Part shown: piece after piece, positions 1-12,183 of the stretch
Position numbering within the stretch: the first letter of the stretch is position 1
Layout: each line of letters begins with the position of its first letter
Source of the DNA: Parvibaculum sp963975745
GTDB taxonomy: Bacteria; Pseudomonadota; Alphaproteobacteria; Parvibaculales; Parvibaculaceae
DNA: 64,000 nt
Reading direction: 5' to 3'
NCBI RefSeq assembly: GCF_963975745.1
Contig: NZ_CAXBIB010000018.1
Span: 16,593-80,592 of the forward strand
The notes under the pieces: model-generated
Seen by the model: only the letters and a program-made list of their open reading frames with translations
Told to the model about the DNA's origin: nothing
Database searches by the model: none
Translations under genes and position numbers: made by a program

Positions 1-828
<828 letters not shown>

Positions 829-862
829 GCGAGTTCCTTCATCTTCCCTTTGGGGGATCGTC

Positions 863-1744
863 CTAGAGCGCTTCGGCGCCCGAGATAATTTCGATCAGTT
901 CCTTGGTGATCATCGCCTGCCGCGAACGGTTGTAGGTGATGTTGAGCTTCTTGATCATGTCGCCGGCGTTGCGCGTGGCGCTGTCCATCGCCGACATCTT
1001 GGCGCCGAACTCGCCGGCCACATTCTCGAGCAGCGCCCGGAAGATCTGCACCGACAGATTGCGCGGCAGAAGGTCCTTCAGGATTTCGGCTTCATCGGGC
1101 TCGTAGTCATAGACCGCACCGCCGAGATCGACCCCTTCCGCGCCCGCCGGCACGCTGGCCGGGATCAGCTGCTGGGCGGTCGGGATCTGGCTGACGACAT
1201 TGACGAACTTCGAATAGAAGAGCGTCGCCACATCGAACTCGCCGGCCTCGAAAAGTTCCAGCACATTGCGCGAAATATCTTCGGCCTGTGCGAAACCGAT
1301 CTGACGGATGCCGGTGAACTCGTAGGACTTGACGATCCGGTCGCCGAAGTCGCGGCGCAGCGCGTCGCGGCCCTTGCGGCCGACGGTCAGAATCTTCACC
1401 GTCTTGCCTTCGCCGATCAGCTTGCGGATATGCGTGCGCGCCAGCCGCGCGATCGAGGAGTTGAAACCGCCGCAGAGACCGCGATCGGCGGTCGCCACGA
1501 TGACGAGATGCACCTTGTCGGAGCCCGTGCCGGCCAGCAGCGCCGGCGCGTCGGCCCGTCCCGCCATGCCGGCCGAGAGATTGGCCAGCACCCGGTCCAT
1601 GCGCTCGGCATAGGGACGCGCGGCCTCGGCCGCTTCCTGCGCCCGGCGCAGCTTCGCGGCGGCGACCATCTGCATCGCCTTGGTGATCTTCTGCGTCGCC
1701 TTGACGCTGGCGATGCGGTTTCTGAGGTCCTTGAGGCTGGCCAT
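863..1744 (-). CDS. atpG: ATP synthase F1 subunit gamma
   Basis: Central rotor stalk of F1, coupling proton flow through Fo to conformational change in the alpha/beta hexamer. At 293 residues it is the usual length. The N-terminal helix (MASLKDLRNRIASVKATQKI) and the C-terminal helix (YNRSRQAMITKELIEIISGA) are the two conserved segments that form the antiparallel coiled-coil shaft. It lies between atpA and atpD with gaps of 23 and 34 bases, so it is clearly one transcription unit with them. Nothing in the sequence is abnormal. Confidence 0.97.
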   Translation of the reverse strand: MASLKDLRNRIASVKATQKITKAMQMVAAAKLRRAQEAAEAARPYAERMDRVLANLSAGMAGRADAPALLAGTGSDKVHLVIVATADRGLCGGFNSSIARLARTHIRKLIGEGKTVKILTVGRKGRDALRRDFGDRIVKSYEFTGIRQIGFAQAEDISRNVLELFEAGEFDVATLFYSKFVNVVSQIPTAQQLIPASVPAGAEGVDLGGAVYDYEPDEAEILKDLLPRNLSVQIFRALLENVAGEFGAKMSAMDSATRNAGDMIKKLNITYNRSRQAMITKELIEIISGAEAL

Positions 1745-1767
1745 TCGCCCTTACCTTTTGCGCGTGC

Positions 1768-3296
<1,529 letters not shown>

Positions 3297-3297
<1 letters not shown>

Positions 3298-3854
3298 CAG
3301 GAGGCCTCTTTCATGGCAATCTGGAGAGAATTGAGCTTGGTCTTCAGCGAGCTATCGATCATCCGGCTACCGACCTTGACGACCAGTCCGCCGAGAAGCG
3401 AGGCATCGACGCGGGTGTCGATCTGCACGTCCTTGCCGGTGGCCGTCTTGAGCGACGCCTTGAGGCTTGCGACCTGCGCATCATTGAGCGGATGCGCCGA
3501 GGTCACGTCGGCCGTCATCTCGCCGCGATGGCGCGCCAGGATGGCGGTGTAGCCCGCGATCATGTCGGCCAGTGCGAAGAGGCGGCGGTTCCGGATGACC
3601 AGGCCGACGAAATTCTTGACCAGCGGCGCGGCGCCGGCCTTGTCGAGCACCGCGGCAAAGGCGCGGCCCTGCTCTTCGGCGCTGAAAACGGGGCTGCGAA
3701 CGAGGCGCGTCAGATCGCTGCTCTCGTTCAGCATCTTGCCGATGGCACGGAGATCGGCCGCGACGGCATCGAGCGCGCCTTGCGCCTCGGCCAGTTCGAA
3801 CAGGGCCGTCGCATAACGGCCGGCCATGCCGGATACGGGGTGATCAGATGACAC
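3297..3854 (-). CDS. atpH: ATP synthase F1 subunit delta
   Basis: Delta (OSCP) subunit that joins the peripheral stalk to the top of F1. It has 185 residues, and the sequence (GRYATALFELAEAQGALDAV near the N-terminus, SRMIDSSLKTKLNSLQIAMKE at the C-terminus) is characteristic of the family. It is the first gene of the F1 operon, as in most alphaproteobacteria, where the Fo genes lie elsewhere. The upstream gap to priA (3855-4121) must hold the operon promoter. On the minus strand that gap has an AT-rich stretch around 3918-3945, but I cannot assign clear -35/-10 boxes. Confidence 0.96.
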
Positions 3855-4121
3855 GTGCGGCGCTCGCCTGTGCTTTGTCGTGAGGACGGCGCGCAGGACT
3901 GGGGCCTGACGCCAACTATTTGATATCGCTAGCTAATTTAAGCCCGAAGGAGCGCGGAAAAGACCCCTGCCCCGGAGGCCGCGCGTTAGGTAACACATGG
4001 CCTTCGCCGGCGCAACAGGAACGCCCGGAAATGGCCGGCCCTGCGGCATTTTGGGCCTCGAACGGCCATGCACAAAGGCTGCCGCAGCGTCGCCCTGAGG
4101 GCCTGCAGGCGGGCCTTGCGG

Positions 4122-6311
4122 CTACATGAAGCTGTAGGGGTCGATATCGACCGAGACACGGACCGCGCCCGGCAGCTTCATCTCGCCCAGCCAGGCCTTC
4201 ATGAAGGCCTGCACATTGACGTTGCGCCCGGCCTTGACCAGAAACCGGAGCCGCGTCCGGCCGCGCAACAGCGCCATCGGCGCCGGCGCCGGGCCCAGCA
4301 CCGAGACGGCCTCGGTCCGGGGCACCTGCCGCGCCATTTCGCGCGCGGTGCGCCGCGCCAGCTCGGCATCGGCCGAGGCGACGACGACGCCGACCAGCCG
4401 CCCGAAAGGCGGCAGATGGACCCGCTCGCGCGCCTGCGCCTCGCGGGCCAGAAAGGCGTCGCGGTCGCCCGAGCAGAGCGCCCGCATGACGCCATGCTCG
4501 GGCATCCAGGTCTGCAGCAGCACGCGGCCCGGCCGCTCGGCTCGGCCCGCCCGGCCGGCCACCTGCTGCAACAGCTGGAAGGTGCGTTCGGCCGCGCGCA
4601 GATCGCCGTTCTCGAGACCGAGATCGGCATCGACCACGCCGACCAGGGTCAGCCAGGGAAAATGGTGCCCCTTGGCGACGATCTGTGTACCGACGATGAT
4701 GTCGATCTCGCGCGCCTCGATGGCGGCGAAGACCGCGCGATGCGCCGCCGGGCCGCGCAGATTGTCGGACGAGACGATGGCGGCGCGCGCTTCGGGAAAC
4801 AGCGTGGCGACTTCCTCGGCGATGCGCTCGACGCCCGGCCCGCAGGCGACCAGCGCATCCTCTTCGCCGCAGGCCGGACAGGACGTCGGCACCGGCGCCG
4901 TGTAGCCGCAATGATGACAGGCCAGCTCGCGGCGGAACCGATGTTCGACCAGCCAGCTCGAACATTGCGGACATTCGAAACGATGGCCGCAGGTGCGGCA
5001 GAGCGTCAGCGGCGCATAGCCGCGCCGGTTGAGAAACAGCATCGCCTGTTCGCCGGCCTCGAGCGCGCGGCGCATCTCGATCACCAGACGCGGCGAGAGC
5101 CAGTGTCCCCGCTCGGGCGGATCGCGCCGCATGTCGATCGCCTCGATCTGCGGCATTTCGGCGACGCCGTGCCGCGCTTCGAGACGCAGGCGCCGGTAGC
5201 GCCCCTGATCGGCATTGACGACGGTTTCGAGCGAGGGCGTGGCCGAACTCAGCACGATCGGAAACGCCCCCAGCGAGGCGCGCACCACCGCCATGTCGCG
5301 CGCGTGATAGGCAACGCCGTCTTCCTGCTTGAAGGCCGATTCATGCTCCTCGTCGACAATGATCAGGCCGAGTTCGGCAAAGGGCAGGAAGAGCGCCGAG
5401 CGCGCGCCGACCACGACACGGGCGCGGCCTTCGGCGACGCCGCGCCAGACCCGCGCCCGCTCGCGCGTCGACAGGTCGGAATGCCATTCGGCCGGACGGC
5501 AGCCGAAACGCTGTTCGAAGCGGTCGAGAAACTGCTGCGTCAGCGCGATCTCGGGCAGCAGGATCAGCACCTGGCGGCCGCGCCGCAGCGCTTCGGCCAC
5601 GGCCTCGAAATAGACTTCCGTCTTGCCCGAGCCGGTGACGCCGTCGAGCAGCGTCGCCGAAAAGGCGTCCGCGGCCACCGCGGCGACAAGTGCGGCGGCG
5701 GCTTCCGCCTGATCGGGCCCGAGCGCCATGCCCCTTGTCTCGGCGTCGGGCAACGAGAACGGCGCCTCGGCCGGCATTTCGAATGGCGCCAGCGTGCCGG
5801 CCTCGACCAGCCCGCGCACGACGCCGTCCGAAACGCCGGCCTCCTGGGCCAGTTCGCGGATGCTGCGGGCAAAGCCGTCGCCGGCCGTTGCAACGACGCG
5901 CTGGCGGGCGGGCGTCATGCGCGACGGACGGATATCGGTCAGCCGGCAGGCGATTCGCGACCGCGGCGGCTCCAGGGCGCCGGGCGCGCGGATGGCGAGC
6001 CGCAAAACCGAACCCCGCGGGGCCAGCGTGTAGCCGGCCACCCAGTCGACAAAGCGCCGCAACGCCTCGGGCATGGGCGGCGCATCGAGGCGCTCGATGA
6101 CGGATTTCAGCCTTTTGCGCTCGACCGCGTCGGTGCCCGCGCCCCAGACCACACCGATCAACTGCTGCGCGCCCAGCGGCACCACCACATAATCGCCCGG
6201 CGCCAGCACAAGATCCGGCGGCACCGCATAATCATAGGGCTCCGGCAGCGCCAGCGGCACCAGAACCGCGACACGCGCGGGCGGGGAGCTTGTGGATATT
6301 TCGGAGGCCAT
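4122..6311 (-). CDS. priA: Primosomal protein N' (replication restart helicase)
   Basis: Superfamily 2 helicase that recognises stalled forks and reloads the replisome. The protein has 729 residues from the chosen ATG; a longer in-frame start at 6347 adds 12 residues unlike the family. The N-terminal DNA-binding region is followed by the P-loop VTGSGKT, the DEEH box (IIVDEEHESAFKQ) and the paired zinc-binding cysteines CRTCGH, CPQC, CHHC and CPAC inserted in the helicase core, all diagnostic of PriA. It neighbours the ATP synthase operon, a common arrangement in this class. It is transcribed divergently from the aldolase at 6513. Confidence 0.96.
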   Translation of the reverse strand: MASEISTSSPPARVAVLVPLALPEPYDYAVPPDLVLAPGDYVVVPLGAQQLIGVVWGAGTDAVERKRLKSVIERLDAPPMPEALRRFVDWVAGYTLAPRGSVLRLAIRAPGALEPPRSRIACRLTDIRPSRMTPARQRVVATAGDGFARSIRELAQEAGVSDGVVRGLVEAGTLAPFEMPAEAPFSLPDAETRGMALGPDQAEAAAALVAAVAADAFSATLLDGVTGSGKTEVYFEAVAEALRRGRQVLILLPEIALTQQFLDRFEQRFGCRPAEWHSDLSTRERARVWRGVAEGRARVVVGARSALFLPFAELGLIIVDEEHESAFKQEDGVAYHARDMAVVRASLGAFPIVLSSATPSLETVVNADQGRYRRLRLEARHGVAEMPQIEAIDMRRDPPERGHWLSPRLVIEMRRALEAGEQAMLFLNRRGYAPLTLCRTCGHRFECPQCSSWLVEHRFRRELACHHCGYTAPVPTSCPACGEEDALVACGPGVERIAEEVATLFPEARAAIVSSDNLRGPAAHRAVFAAIEAREIDIIVGTQIVAKGHHFPWLTLVGVVDADLGLENGDLRAAERTFQLLQQVAGRAGRAERPGRVLLQTWMPEHGVMRALCSGDRDAFLAREAQARERVHLPPFGRLVGVVVASADAELARRTAREMARQVPRTEAVSVLGPAPAPMALLRGRTRLRFLVKAGRNVNVQAFMKAWLGEMKLPGAVRVSVDIDPYSFM

Positions 6312-6512
6312 ATGTTTCGTTCGACCGGTTGCGCGCCGGGGGTCCATTCAAAACCGAGGCGACACTGTAACGCCTCATAAAGCAAGCGGCACGACTTGCC
6401 TTGCACACCGCTGCACAACGCGGCAAAAGGACGAGCCTTCCGGCGGCGACTGGACTAGACTGGCCGTCCGATCGAGATTCCCGCCTCTATCCTCGCCGCA
6501 GAAGAAGAGCCC

Positions 6513-7169
6513 ATGAAATTTTTCGTCGACACCGCCGACATCGCCGACATCCGCGAACTTGCCGACACCGGCCTGCTGGACGGCGTGACCACCAACCCCT
6601 CGCTGATTGCCAAATCGGGACGCGACTTCATCGAGGTCGTCACCGAGATCTGCAGCACGGTCGAGGGACCGGTCAGCGCCGAAGTGACCGCGCTCGATGC
6701 GGCCGGCATGATCGCCGAGGGCCGCAAGCTGGCAAAGATCGCCAGGAACATCGCCGTGAAAGTGCCGCTGACCTGGGACGGATTGAAGGCCTGCAAGACG
6801 CTGACCGGCGAAGGCACCATGGTGAACGTCACCTTGTGCTTCTCGGCCAACCAGGCGCTGCTGGCGGCCAAGGCCGGCGCGACTTTCGTTTCGCCCTTCA
6901 TCGGCCGGCTCGACGACGTCAATCTCGACGGCATGGAACTCATTCACGATATACGCGCCATTTACGACAATTATCCGGCGCTGACGACCGAGATTCTGGC
7001 CGCCTCGATCCGCAACGCCAACCATGTCAAGGACGCCGCGATTGCCGGCGCCGATGTGGCGACCGTGCCGCCGGCAGTGCTGAAAGGTCTTGTTCAGCAT
7101 CCGCTGACCGACAAGGGCATCGAACTCTTTCTCGCCGACTGGAAGAAGACCGGACAGAAAATTCTCTGA
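6513..7169 (+). CDS. Transaldolase / fructose-6-phosphate aldolase family (TalC-like)
   Basis: Small class I aldolase of the TalC/MipB/FSA group, 218 residues. It probably works as a transaldolase in the non-oxidative pentose phosphate pathway; a fructose-6-phosphate aldolase role cannot be excluded from sequence alone. Conserved features are FFVDTAD at the start (Asp6), TTNPSLIAKSG at 26-36 and the Schiff-base lysine in the NIAVKVP strand at K83. An AAGAAGAG ribosome site precedes the ATG. It is transcribed away from priA. Confidence 0.9.
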   Translation: MKFFVDTADIADIRELADTGLLDGVTTNPSLIAKSGRDFIEVVTEICSTVEGPVSAEVTALDAAGMIAEGRKLAKIARNIAVKVPLTWDGLKACKTLTGEGTMVNVTLCFSANQALLAAKAGATFVSPFIGRLDDVNLDGMELIHDIRAIYDNYPALTTEILAASIRNANHVKDAAIAGADVATVPPAVLKGLVQHPLTDKGIELFLADWKKTGQKIL

Positions 7170-7231
7170 TCGGGCCAAATAATGCGTCCGCCGAAAGAAA
7201 CTGGAAACGCTCCCTGGGAGATGCTGAGACC

Positions 7232-7972
7232 ATGAGCCAGCACAATGACAGACCGGAAGCCCAACGGATCGACGACGCACCGCTCGCGATCACTGCAGCC
7301 GATGTAACCGCCTATCTGCGCCGCCACCCCGAACTGCTGGCCAACGATCCCGACCTGATCGCCGCCCTGGTGCCGCCCTCGCAATCGACCGGGCGCAACG
7401 TGCTCGACATGCAGCATTTCATGATCGGCCGGCTGCAGAACCAGGTGCGCATGCTGCGCGACATCCAGTCGGAACTGATCGAGGCCTCCTCGCTGAACAG
7501 CCTGGCGCGCGAACAGGTGCATGCTGCCGCGCTTCGCCTGCTCGATGCGAAGAGCTTCGAGCATCTGATCGAATTCGCGACCGGACCGGAGGGGCTTGCC
7601 CGCATGCTGGGCGTGCGCGCGGCGACGCTCTGCATCGAGACCGCCAATGGCGTGTCGGGTATCGGCATTCGCGGCGTGCGCGTGCTGGAACCGGGCGGCG
7701 TCGACCGCATACTCGGCCTCGGTACGCAGTGCCGCCTGGCCGCCCATGTGCGCGGCAGCCGCGGCCTTTACGGCGGACTGGCCGAGGACGTCAATTCCGA
7801 GGCGCTGGTGCGTCTCGACTTCTCGGCCTCGACACCGCCGGGCCTGCTGGCGCTGGGCGGCTTCGAAGCCGAACAGTTCCATCCCGATCAGGCCATCGAC
7901 CTGCTCGAATTCCTGGCCCGCATCGTCGAACGCTGTGTGCGCCAATGGCTCGAGCTGCCGCCCGCCAGGTGA
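7232..7972 (+). CDS. DUF484 family protein
   Basis: A 246-residue protein of the DUF484 family, whose members have a GAF-like fold and no settled function. The N-terminal stretch (VTAYLRRHPELLANDPDLIA) and the LQNQVRMLRDIQSELIEASS coiled-coil-like helix are the conserved parts. It lies directly upstream of, and overlaps, xerC. The DUF484-xerC pairing is widespread in proteobacteria (yigA-xerC in Escherichia coli), which supports the call and hints at a link to chromosome processing. An in-frame GTG or ATG further upstream would only add non-family residues. Confidence 0.85.
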   Translation: MSQHNDRPEAQRIDDAPLAITAADVTAYLRRHPELLANDPDLIAALVPPSQSTGRNVLDMQHFMIGRLQNQVRMLRDIQSELIEASSLNSLAREQVHAAALRLLDAKSFEHLIEFATGPEGLARMLGVRAATLCIETANGVSGIGIRGVRVLEPGGVDRILGLGTQCRLAAHVRGSRGLYGGLAEDVNSEALVRLDFSASTPPGLLALGGFEAEQFHPDQAIDLLEFLARIVERCVRQWLELPPAR

Positions 7973-8925
7973 CGGGCGCGCCGACGCCCGACGATGCCGC
8001 GCGGACCATTCCCGCCGACGCCGACGCGCGCCGCGAAATCCGCAACTGGTATGCCCATCTGATGGGCGAACGCCGCGTCAGCGAAGCGACCCTGATCAAT
8101 TATCACCGCGACCTGACGCGCTTCTTCGAATTCCTGGTCGGCCATCTGGGCGCCCCGGCCGACCTGAAGGCGCTGGCCGGCCTCGAGCTGCGCGACTTCC
8201 GCGCCTTTGTCAGCCATCGCCGGGCGGACGGCCTGACCAGCCGCAGCGTGGCGCGGATGCTGTCGAGCCTGCGCTCGTTTTTCGGTTTTCTCGACCGGAC
8301 CGGCATTGTCGCCAATGCGACGCTGAAGGCGTTGCGGTCGCCGAAACTGCCGCATGGCATTCCCAAGCCGCTGACGGTGACGGGCACCGCCACGCTGCTC
8401 GAAGGCGCACGCGCGGCCGAGATCGCGCCCTGGAAGGCTGCGCGCGATGTCGCGGTGCTGACGCTGCTCTATGGCTGCGGGTTGCGCATTTCCGAGGCGC
8501 TGGGGCTTGCGCGCAAGGATGCGCCGCTGAAGGAGGTGCTGCGCATCACCGGCAAGGGCGGCAAGGAACGGCTGGTGCCGGTGCTGCCGGCGGCACGGCA
8601 AGCGGTCGAGACCTATCTGGCGCTCTGTCCGCATGCACTGACGCCCGAAGACCCGCTTTTCGTCGGCACGCGGGGCGGACGCCTCGACCAGCGCCAGGTG
8701 CGCCAGACCATGATCGATCTCCGGCGCGGCCTCAACCTGCCCGAGACGGCAAGCCCGCATGCGCTGCGCCACAGTTTCGCGACGCATCTGCTGGCCGGCG
8801 GCGGCGACCTGCGCGCGATCCAGGAACTGCTCGGCCATGCCAGCCTGTCGACGACACAGGTCTATACCGAAGTCGATCCGGCACGGCTGCTGGAGATCTA
8901 CGACAAGGCGACGAGGCGGCGCTGA
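7945..8925 (+). CDS. xerC: Tyrosine recombinase XerC
   Basis: Site-specific recombinase that, with XerD, resolves chromosome dimers at dif. Counting from the ATG at 7945 (326 residues), the N-terminal SAM-like core-binding domain covers about 35-125. The catalytic set is R181 (GCGLRISEAL), H272 and R275 (HALRHSF), H298 (LGHAS) and the nucleophile Y307 (TTQVYTEV). A GTG at 7969 that overlaps the TGA of the DUF484 gene (GTGA) is an equally good start and would give 318 residues. The family and DUF484 neighbour fit XerC better than an integrase. Confidence 0.92.
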   Translation: MARAAARQVTGAPTPDDAARTIPADADARREIRNWYAHLMGERRVSEATLINYHRDLTRFFEFLVGHLGAPADLKALAGLELRDFRAFVSHRRADGLTSRSVARMLSSLRSFFGFLDRTGIVANATLKALRSPKLPHGIPKPLTVTGTATLLEGARAAEIAPWKAARDVAVLTLLYGCGLRISEALGLARKDAPLKEVLRITGKGGKERLVPVLPAARQAVETYLALCPHALTPEDPLFVGTRGGRLDQRQVRQTMIDLRRGLNLPETASPHALRHSFATHLLAGGGDLRAIQELLGHASLSTTQVYTEVDPARLLEIYDKATRRR

Positions 8926-9473
8926 TGGAAATACATGGCCTCGTGATGGCGGTCAGTGTCAGTGCGACGCATACGATGCAGAAGCCGAATACCGACCGCA
9001 TCAGATTGCTCGCCGGCCTCGGCGTCGAGGGTGACGCCCATATGGGAAAGACGGTGAAACACCGTTCCCGCATCGCACGCGACCCGTCCCGGCCGAACCT
9101 GCGTCAGGTTCATCTGATCCATGCCGAGCTGCTGGACGAACTGGCGGCGAAGGGCTTCAGCCTCGCACCGGGGCGCATGGGCGAGAACATCACGACACGG
9201 GGGATCGATCTGCTGGCGCTTCCCGCCGGGACGAAGCTGCGGCTTGGAACGAGCGCCATCGTGGAAGTCACCGGGTTGCGCAATCCCTGTGTGCAGCTCG
9301 ACGGAATCAAGCCCGGCTTGATGAATGCCGTTCTCGACCGCGATGCGCAGGGAAACCTGATCCGCAAGGCAGGTGTCATGGGCATCGTCATTGCGGCGGG
9401 CGAGGTAGGGCCCGGCGACGAGATCCGCGCCGAACTGCCGCCCGGCGAACCGGTGCCGTTGAAACCCGTCTGA
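8925..9473 (+). CDS. MOSC domain-containing protein
   Basis: A 182-residue stand-alone MOSC domain, a fold shared with molybdenum-cofactor sulfurase C-terminal regions and YiiM-type proteins that handle sulfur or Moco. The visible hallmarks are GVEGDAHMG near residue 40, RMGENITTRGIDL in the middle, and the conserved cysteine in TGLRNPCVQLD. Its ATG overlaps the stop of xerC by one base (TGATG), so it is translationally coupled to xerC. The substrate cannot be read from the sequence. It converges on lpdA with only 9 bases between the two stops. Confidence 0.85.
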   Translation: MEIHGLVMAVSVSATHTMQKPNTDRIRLLAGLGVEGDAHMGKTVKHRSRIARDPSRPNLRQVHLIHAELLDELAAKGFSLAPGRMGENITTRGIDLLALPAGTKLRLGTSAIVEVTGLRNPCVQLDGIKPGLMNAVLDRDAQGNLIRKAGVMGIVIAAGEVGPGDEIRAELPPGEPVPLKPV

Positions 9474-9482
9474 ACCTGCGTC

Positions 9483-10874
9483 CTACATGTGAATCGGCAG
9501 GCCGGTCACCGCCAGCGCCGCTTCCTTGACCGCTTCCGACAGCGTCGGATGGGCGAAGCAGATGCGGGCGATGTCTTCCGAGCTTGCCGAGAATTCCATC
9601 GCGATGGCCGCTTCGGCGATCAGCTCGCCGGCATTGACGCCGATGATGTGGACCCCGAGCACGCGGTCGGTCTTCTTGTCGGCGAGTATCTTGACGAAGC
9701 CGTCGGTGGTCTTGTTGGCCTTGGCCCGGCCATTGGCGGTGAAGGGAAACTTGCCGGCATTGTAGTCGATGCCCGCTTCCTTCAACTGTTCCTCGGTCTG
9801 GCCGACCGAAGCGACTTCCGGCGCGGTGTAGACAACGCCCGGAATGACCGCGTAATTGACGGCGCCGTAATGGCCCGCAAGCTTCTCGGCCAGCGCCACG
9901 CCTTCTTCCATCGCCTTGTGCGCCAGCATCGGACCCGCAACGCAGTCGCCGATGGCATAGATGCCGTCGACACTGGTCTTGTAACCGGCATCGATTTCGA
10001 CGCGGCCGCGCTTGTCGGTCTTGACGCCGAGTTTGTCGAGGCCGAGCCCTTGCGTATAGGCGGTGCGGCCGACCGCGACCAGCACGACATCGGCATCCAG
10101 CACCTGCGCCTCGCCGCCCTTGGCCGGCTCGACCGAAACCTTGAGCCCCGACTTCTGCTTTTCGACCTTGGTCACCTTTGAGCCGAGCTTGAACGCGAAG
10201 CCCTGCTTCTTGAGGATGCGGGTGAAATTCTTGACGACCTCGCCATCCATGCCGGGCAGGATCGCGTCGAGATATTCGACCACCGTCACCTCGGCGCCGA
10301 GCCGCGCCCAGACCGAGCCGAGCTCGAGCCCGATGACGCCGCCGCCGATGACCAGAAGCTTGCCCGGCACCTTGTCGAGTTCGAGCGCGCCGGTCGAGGA
10401 GACGACGGTCTTTTCGTCGATCTCGATGCCCGGCAGTCGCGCCACATCCGAGCCGGTGGCAATGACGATGTGTTTCGCTTCAAGTCTGCGGTCGCCGGCC
10501 CTGACCTTGCCGGCGGCTTCGATTTCGCCTTCGCCCTTGACCCATTCGATCTTGTTCTTCTTGAACAGGAACTCGATGCCCTTGGTGTTGCCGTCGATGG
10601 CCTCGTCCTTGAAGGCAAGCATCTGCTTGAGGTTGAGCTTCGGCTTGCCGACCTCGATGCCCATGCCCTCGAAAGAATGTCCCGCCTCGTCGAACAGTTC
10701 GGAGGCATGCAGCATCGCCTTGGAGGGAATGCAGCCGATATTGAGGCAGGTGCCGCCCAGCCGGTCGTTCTTTTCGACCACCGCGACCTTGAGGCCGAGC
10801 TGCGCGGCCTTGATCGCGCATTCATAGCCGCCGGGGCCGGCGCCGATCACCACAAGGTCGAGTTGGTCAGCCAT
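9483..10874 (-). CDS. lpdA: Dihydrolipoyl dehydrogenase (E3)
   Basis: FAD-dependent E3 that reoxidises the lipoyl group of 2-oxoacid dehydrogenase complexes. It has 463 residues. The FAD Rossmann motif GAGPGG is at 11-16, the redox disulfide GGTCLNIGCIP at C43/C48, the NAD-binding GGGVIGLELGS in the middle, and the catalytic His in the HPTLSEAVKEAAL segment near the C-terminus. It is the last gene of sucA-sucB-lpdA, 9 bases after sucB, so it most likely serves the 2-oxoglutarate dehydrogenase complex. Confidence 0.97.
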   Translation of the reverse strand: MADQLDLVVIGAGPGGYECAIKAAQLGLKVAVVEKNDRLGGTCLNIGCIPSKAMLHASELFDEAGHSFEGMGIEVGKPKLNLKQMLAFKDEAIDGNTKGIEFLFKKNKIEWVKGEGEIEAAGKVRAGDRRLEAKHIVIATGSDVARLPGIEIDEKTVVSSTGALELDKVPGKLLVIGGGVIGLELGSVWARLGAEVTVVEYLDAILPGMDGEVVKNFTRILKKQGFAFKLGSKVTKVEKQKSGLKVSVEPAKGGEAQVLDADVVLVAVGRTAYTQGLGLDKLGVKTDKRGRVEIDAGYKTSVDGIYAIGDCVAGPMLAHKAMEEGVALAEKLAGHYGAVNYAVIPGVVYTAPEVASVGQTEEQLKEAGIDYNAGKFPFTANGRAKANKTTDGFVKILADKKTDRVLGVHIIGVNAGELIAEAAIAMEFSASSEDIARICFAHPTLSEAVKEAALAVTGLPIHM

Positions 10875-10883
10875 GGGTCTGCC

Positions 10884-12146
10884 TCAGAGGTCGAGCAGCA
10901 GGCGCTGCGGGTCTTCGAGCGACTCTTTCACGCGCACCAGGAAGGTGACGGCTTCCTTGCCGTCGACGATGCGGTGATCGTAGGAGAGCGCCAGATACAT
11001 CATTGGCCGGATTTCGACCTTGCCGCCAATCGCGACCGGCCGTTCCTGGATCTTGTGCATGCCCAGCACGCCCGATTGCGGCGCATTGAGAATCGGCGTC
11101 GACATCAGCGAACCATAGACACCGCCATTCGAAATCGTGAAGGTGCCGCCCTGCAATTCTTCCAGCTTGAGCTGGCCGTCGCGGGCGCGGCGGCCGATCT
11201 CGTTGATCGACTTTTCGATCTCGGCCAGCGACATGTCCTGCGCGTCGCGCAGCACGGGCACGACGAGACCGCGATCGGTGCCGACCGCGACGCCGATATT
11301 GTAGTAGTTCTTGTAGACCAGCTCCTCGCCCTCGATCTCGGCATTGACGGCCGGAATTTCGCGCAGCGCATGGATGCAGGCCTTGACGAAGAAGCCCATG
11401 AAGCCGACGCGCACGCCATGCTTCTTCTCGAAGAGATCCTTGTACTGATTGCGCAACGCCATGACGGCGCTCATGTCCACCTCGTTGAAGGTGGTGAGCA
11501 TGGCGGCCGTGTTCTGCGCTTCCTTGAGGCGGGCCGCGATGGTCTTCCTGAGCCGCGTCATCTTCACGCGTTCCTCGCGCGCACTGTCGTCGCGGGGGGC
11601 CTGCGCCCGAGCCGGCGCCTCGGCGGGTTTCGCCTTGGCAGCCGCTTCGGCGTCTTGTTTGGTGACGCGGCCGCCGCGGCCGGTGCCTTCGACCTTCGAG
11701 ACATCGAGATCGTTCTCGGCGGCGACACGGCGTACGGCCGGCGACGGCGCGGCGTCGGCGGGCTTTGCCGGCGCCCTGGCCTCGGACTTCGGCGCCTCGG
11801 AACTCGCGGCCTCGGTCTTCTTCGGCTCGTCCTTCTTCGGCTCGTCCTTTTTCGCTTCGTCCTTTTTCGGCTCTTCCTTCCTGGTGGCCGGCGCGGCGGC
11901 CTTGCCCTTGCCTTCGCCGATCTCGCCCAGAAGCGCGCCGACCTCGACCGTCTCGCCGCTCTGGACCGCGATTTCGCCCAGCACGCCGGAGGCCGGCGCC
12001 GGCACCTCGACCGTCACCTTGTCGGTTTCGAGCTCGACCAGCGGCTCATCGGCCGTGACCTGGTCGCCCGGCTTCTTGAACCATTGCGCGACGGTCGCCT
12101 CCGTCACCGATTCGCCCAGCGTGGGCACGCGAATTTCCGTCGCCAT
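10884..12146 (-). CDS. sucB: 2-oxoglutarate dehydrogenase E2, dihydrolipoyl succinyltransferase
   Basis: Core of the 2-oxoglutarate dehydrogenase complex, 420 residues. The lipoyl domain occupies 1-76 with the lipoylated K43 in ETDKVTVEVPAP. A charged flexible linker follows, unusually regular, with repeated KKDEP units around 95-120. Then come the peripheral-subunit-binding domain (AVRRVAAENDLDVSKVEGTG) and the catalytic domain ending with the active-site motif YDHRIVDGKEAV. It is co-transcribed with sucA (37-base gap) and lpdA. The KKDEP repeats probably only lengthen the swinging arm. Confidence 0.97.
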   Translation of the reverse strand: MATEIRVPTLGESVTEATVAQWFKKPGDQVTADEPLVELETDKVTVEVPAPASGVLGEIAVQSGETVEVGALLGEIGEGKGKAAAPATRKEEPKKDEAKKDEPKKDEPKKTEAASSEAPKSEARAPAKPADAAPSPAVRRVAAENDLDVSKVEGTGRGGRVTKQDAEAAAKAKPAEAPARAQAPRDDSAREERVKMTRLRKTIAARLKEAQNTAAMLTTFNEVDMSAVMALRNQYKDLFEKKHGVRVGFMGFFVKACIHALREIPAVNAEIEGEELVYKNYYNIGVAVGTDRGLVVPVLRDAQDMSLAEIEKSINEIGRRARDGQLKLEELQGGTFTISNGGVYGSLMSTPILNAPQSGVLGMHKIQERPVAIGGKVEIRPMMYLALSYDHRIVDGKEAVTFLVRVKESLEDPQRLLLDL

Positions 12147-12183
12147 TCGTCTCTCGCCTTTCCGGTACCGGAGTTGCGCCGCT

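Noticed and set aside
3918..3945. AT-rich stretch upstream of atpH as a defined promoter
   Set aside because: No pair of -35/-10 boxes with acceptable spacing could be assigned.
4068..6380. Plus-strand open frame of 770 residues opposite priA
   Set aside because: Arg/Ala/Gly-rich antisense translation with no family features; priA on the other strand has all helicase and zinc motifs.
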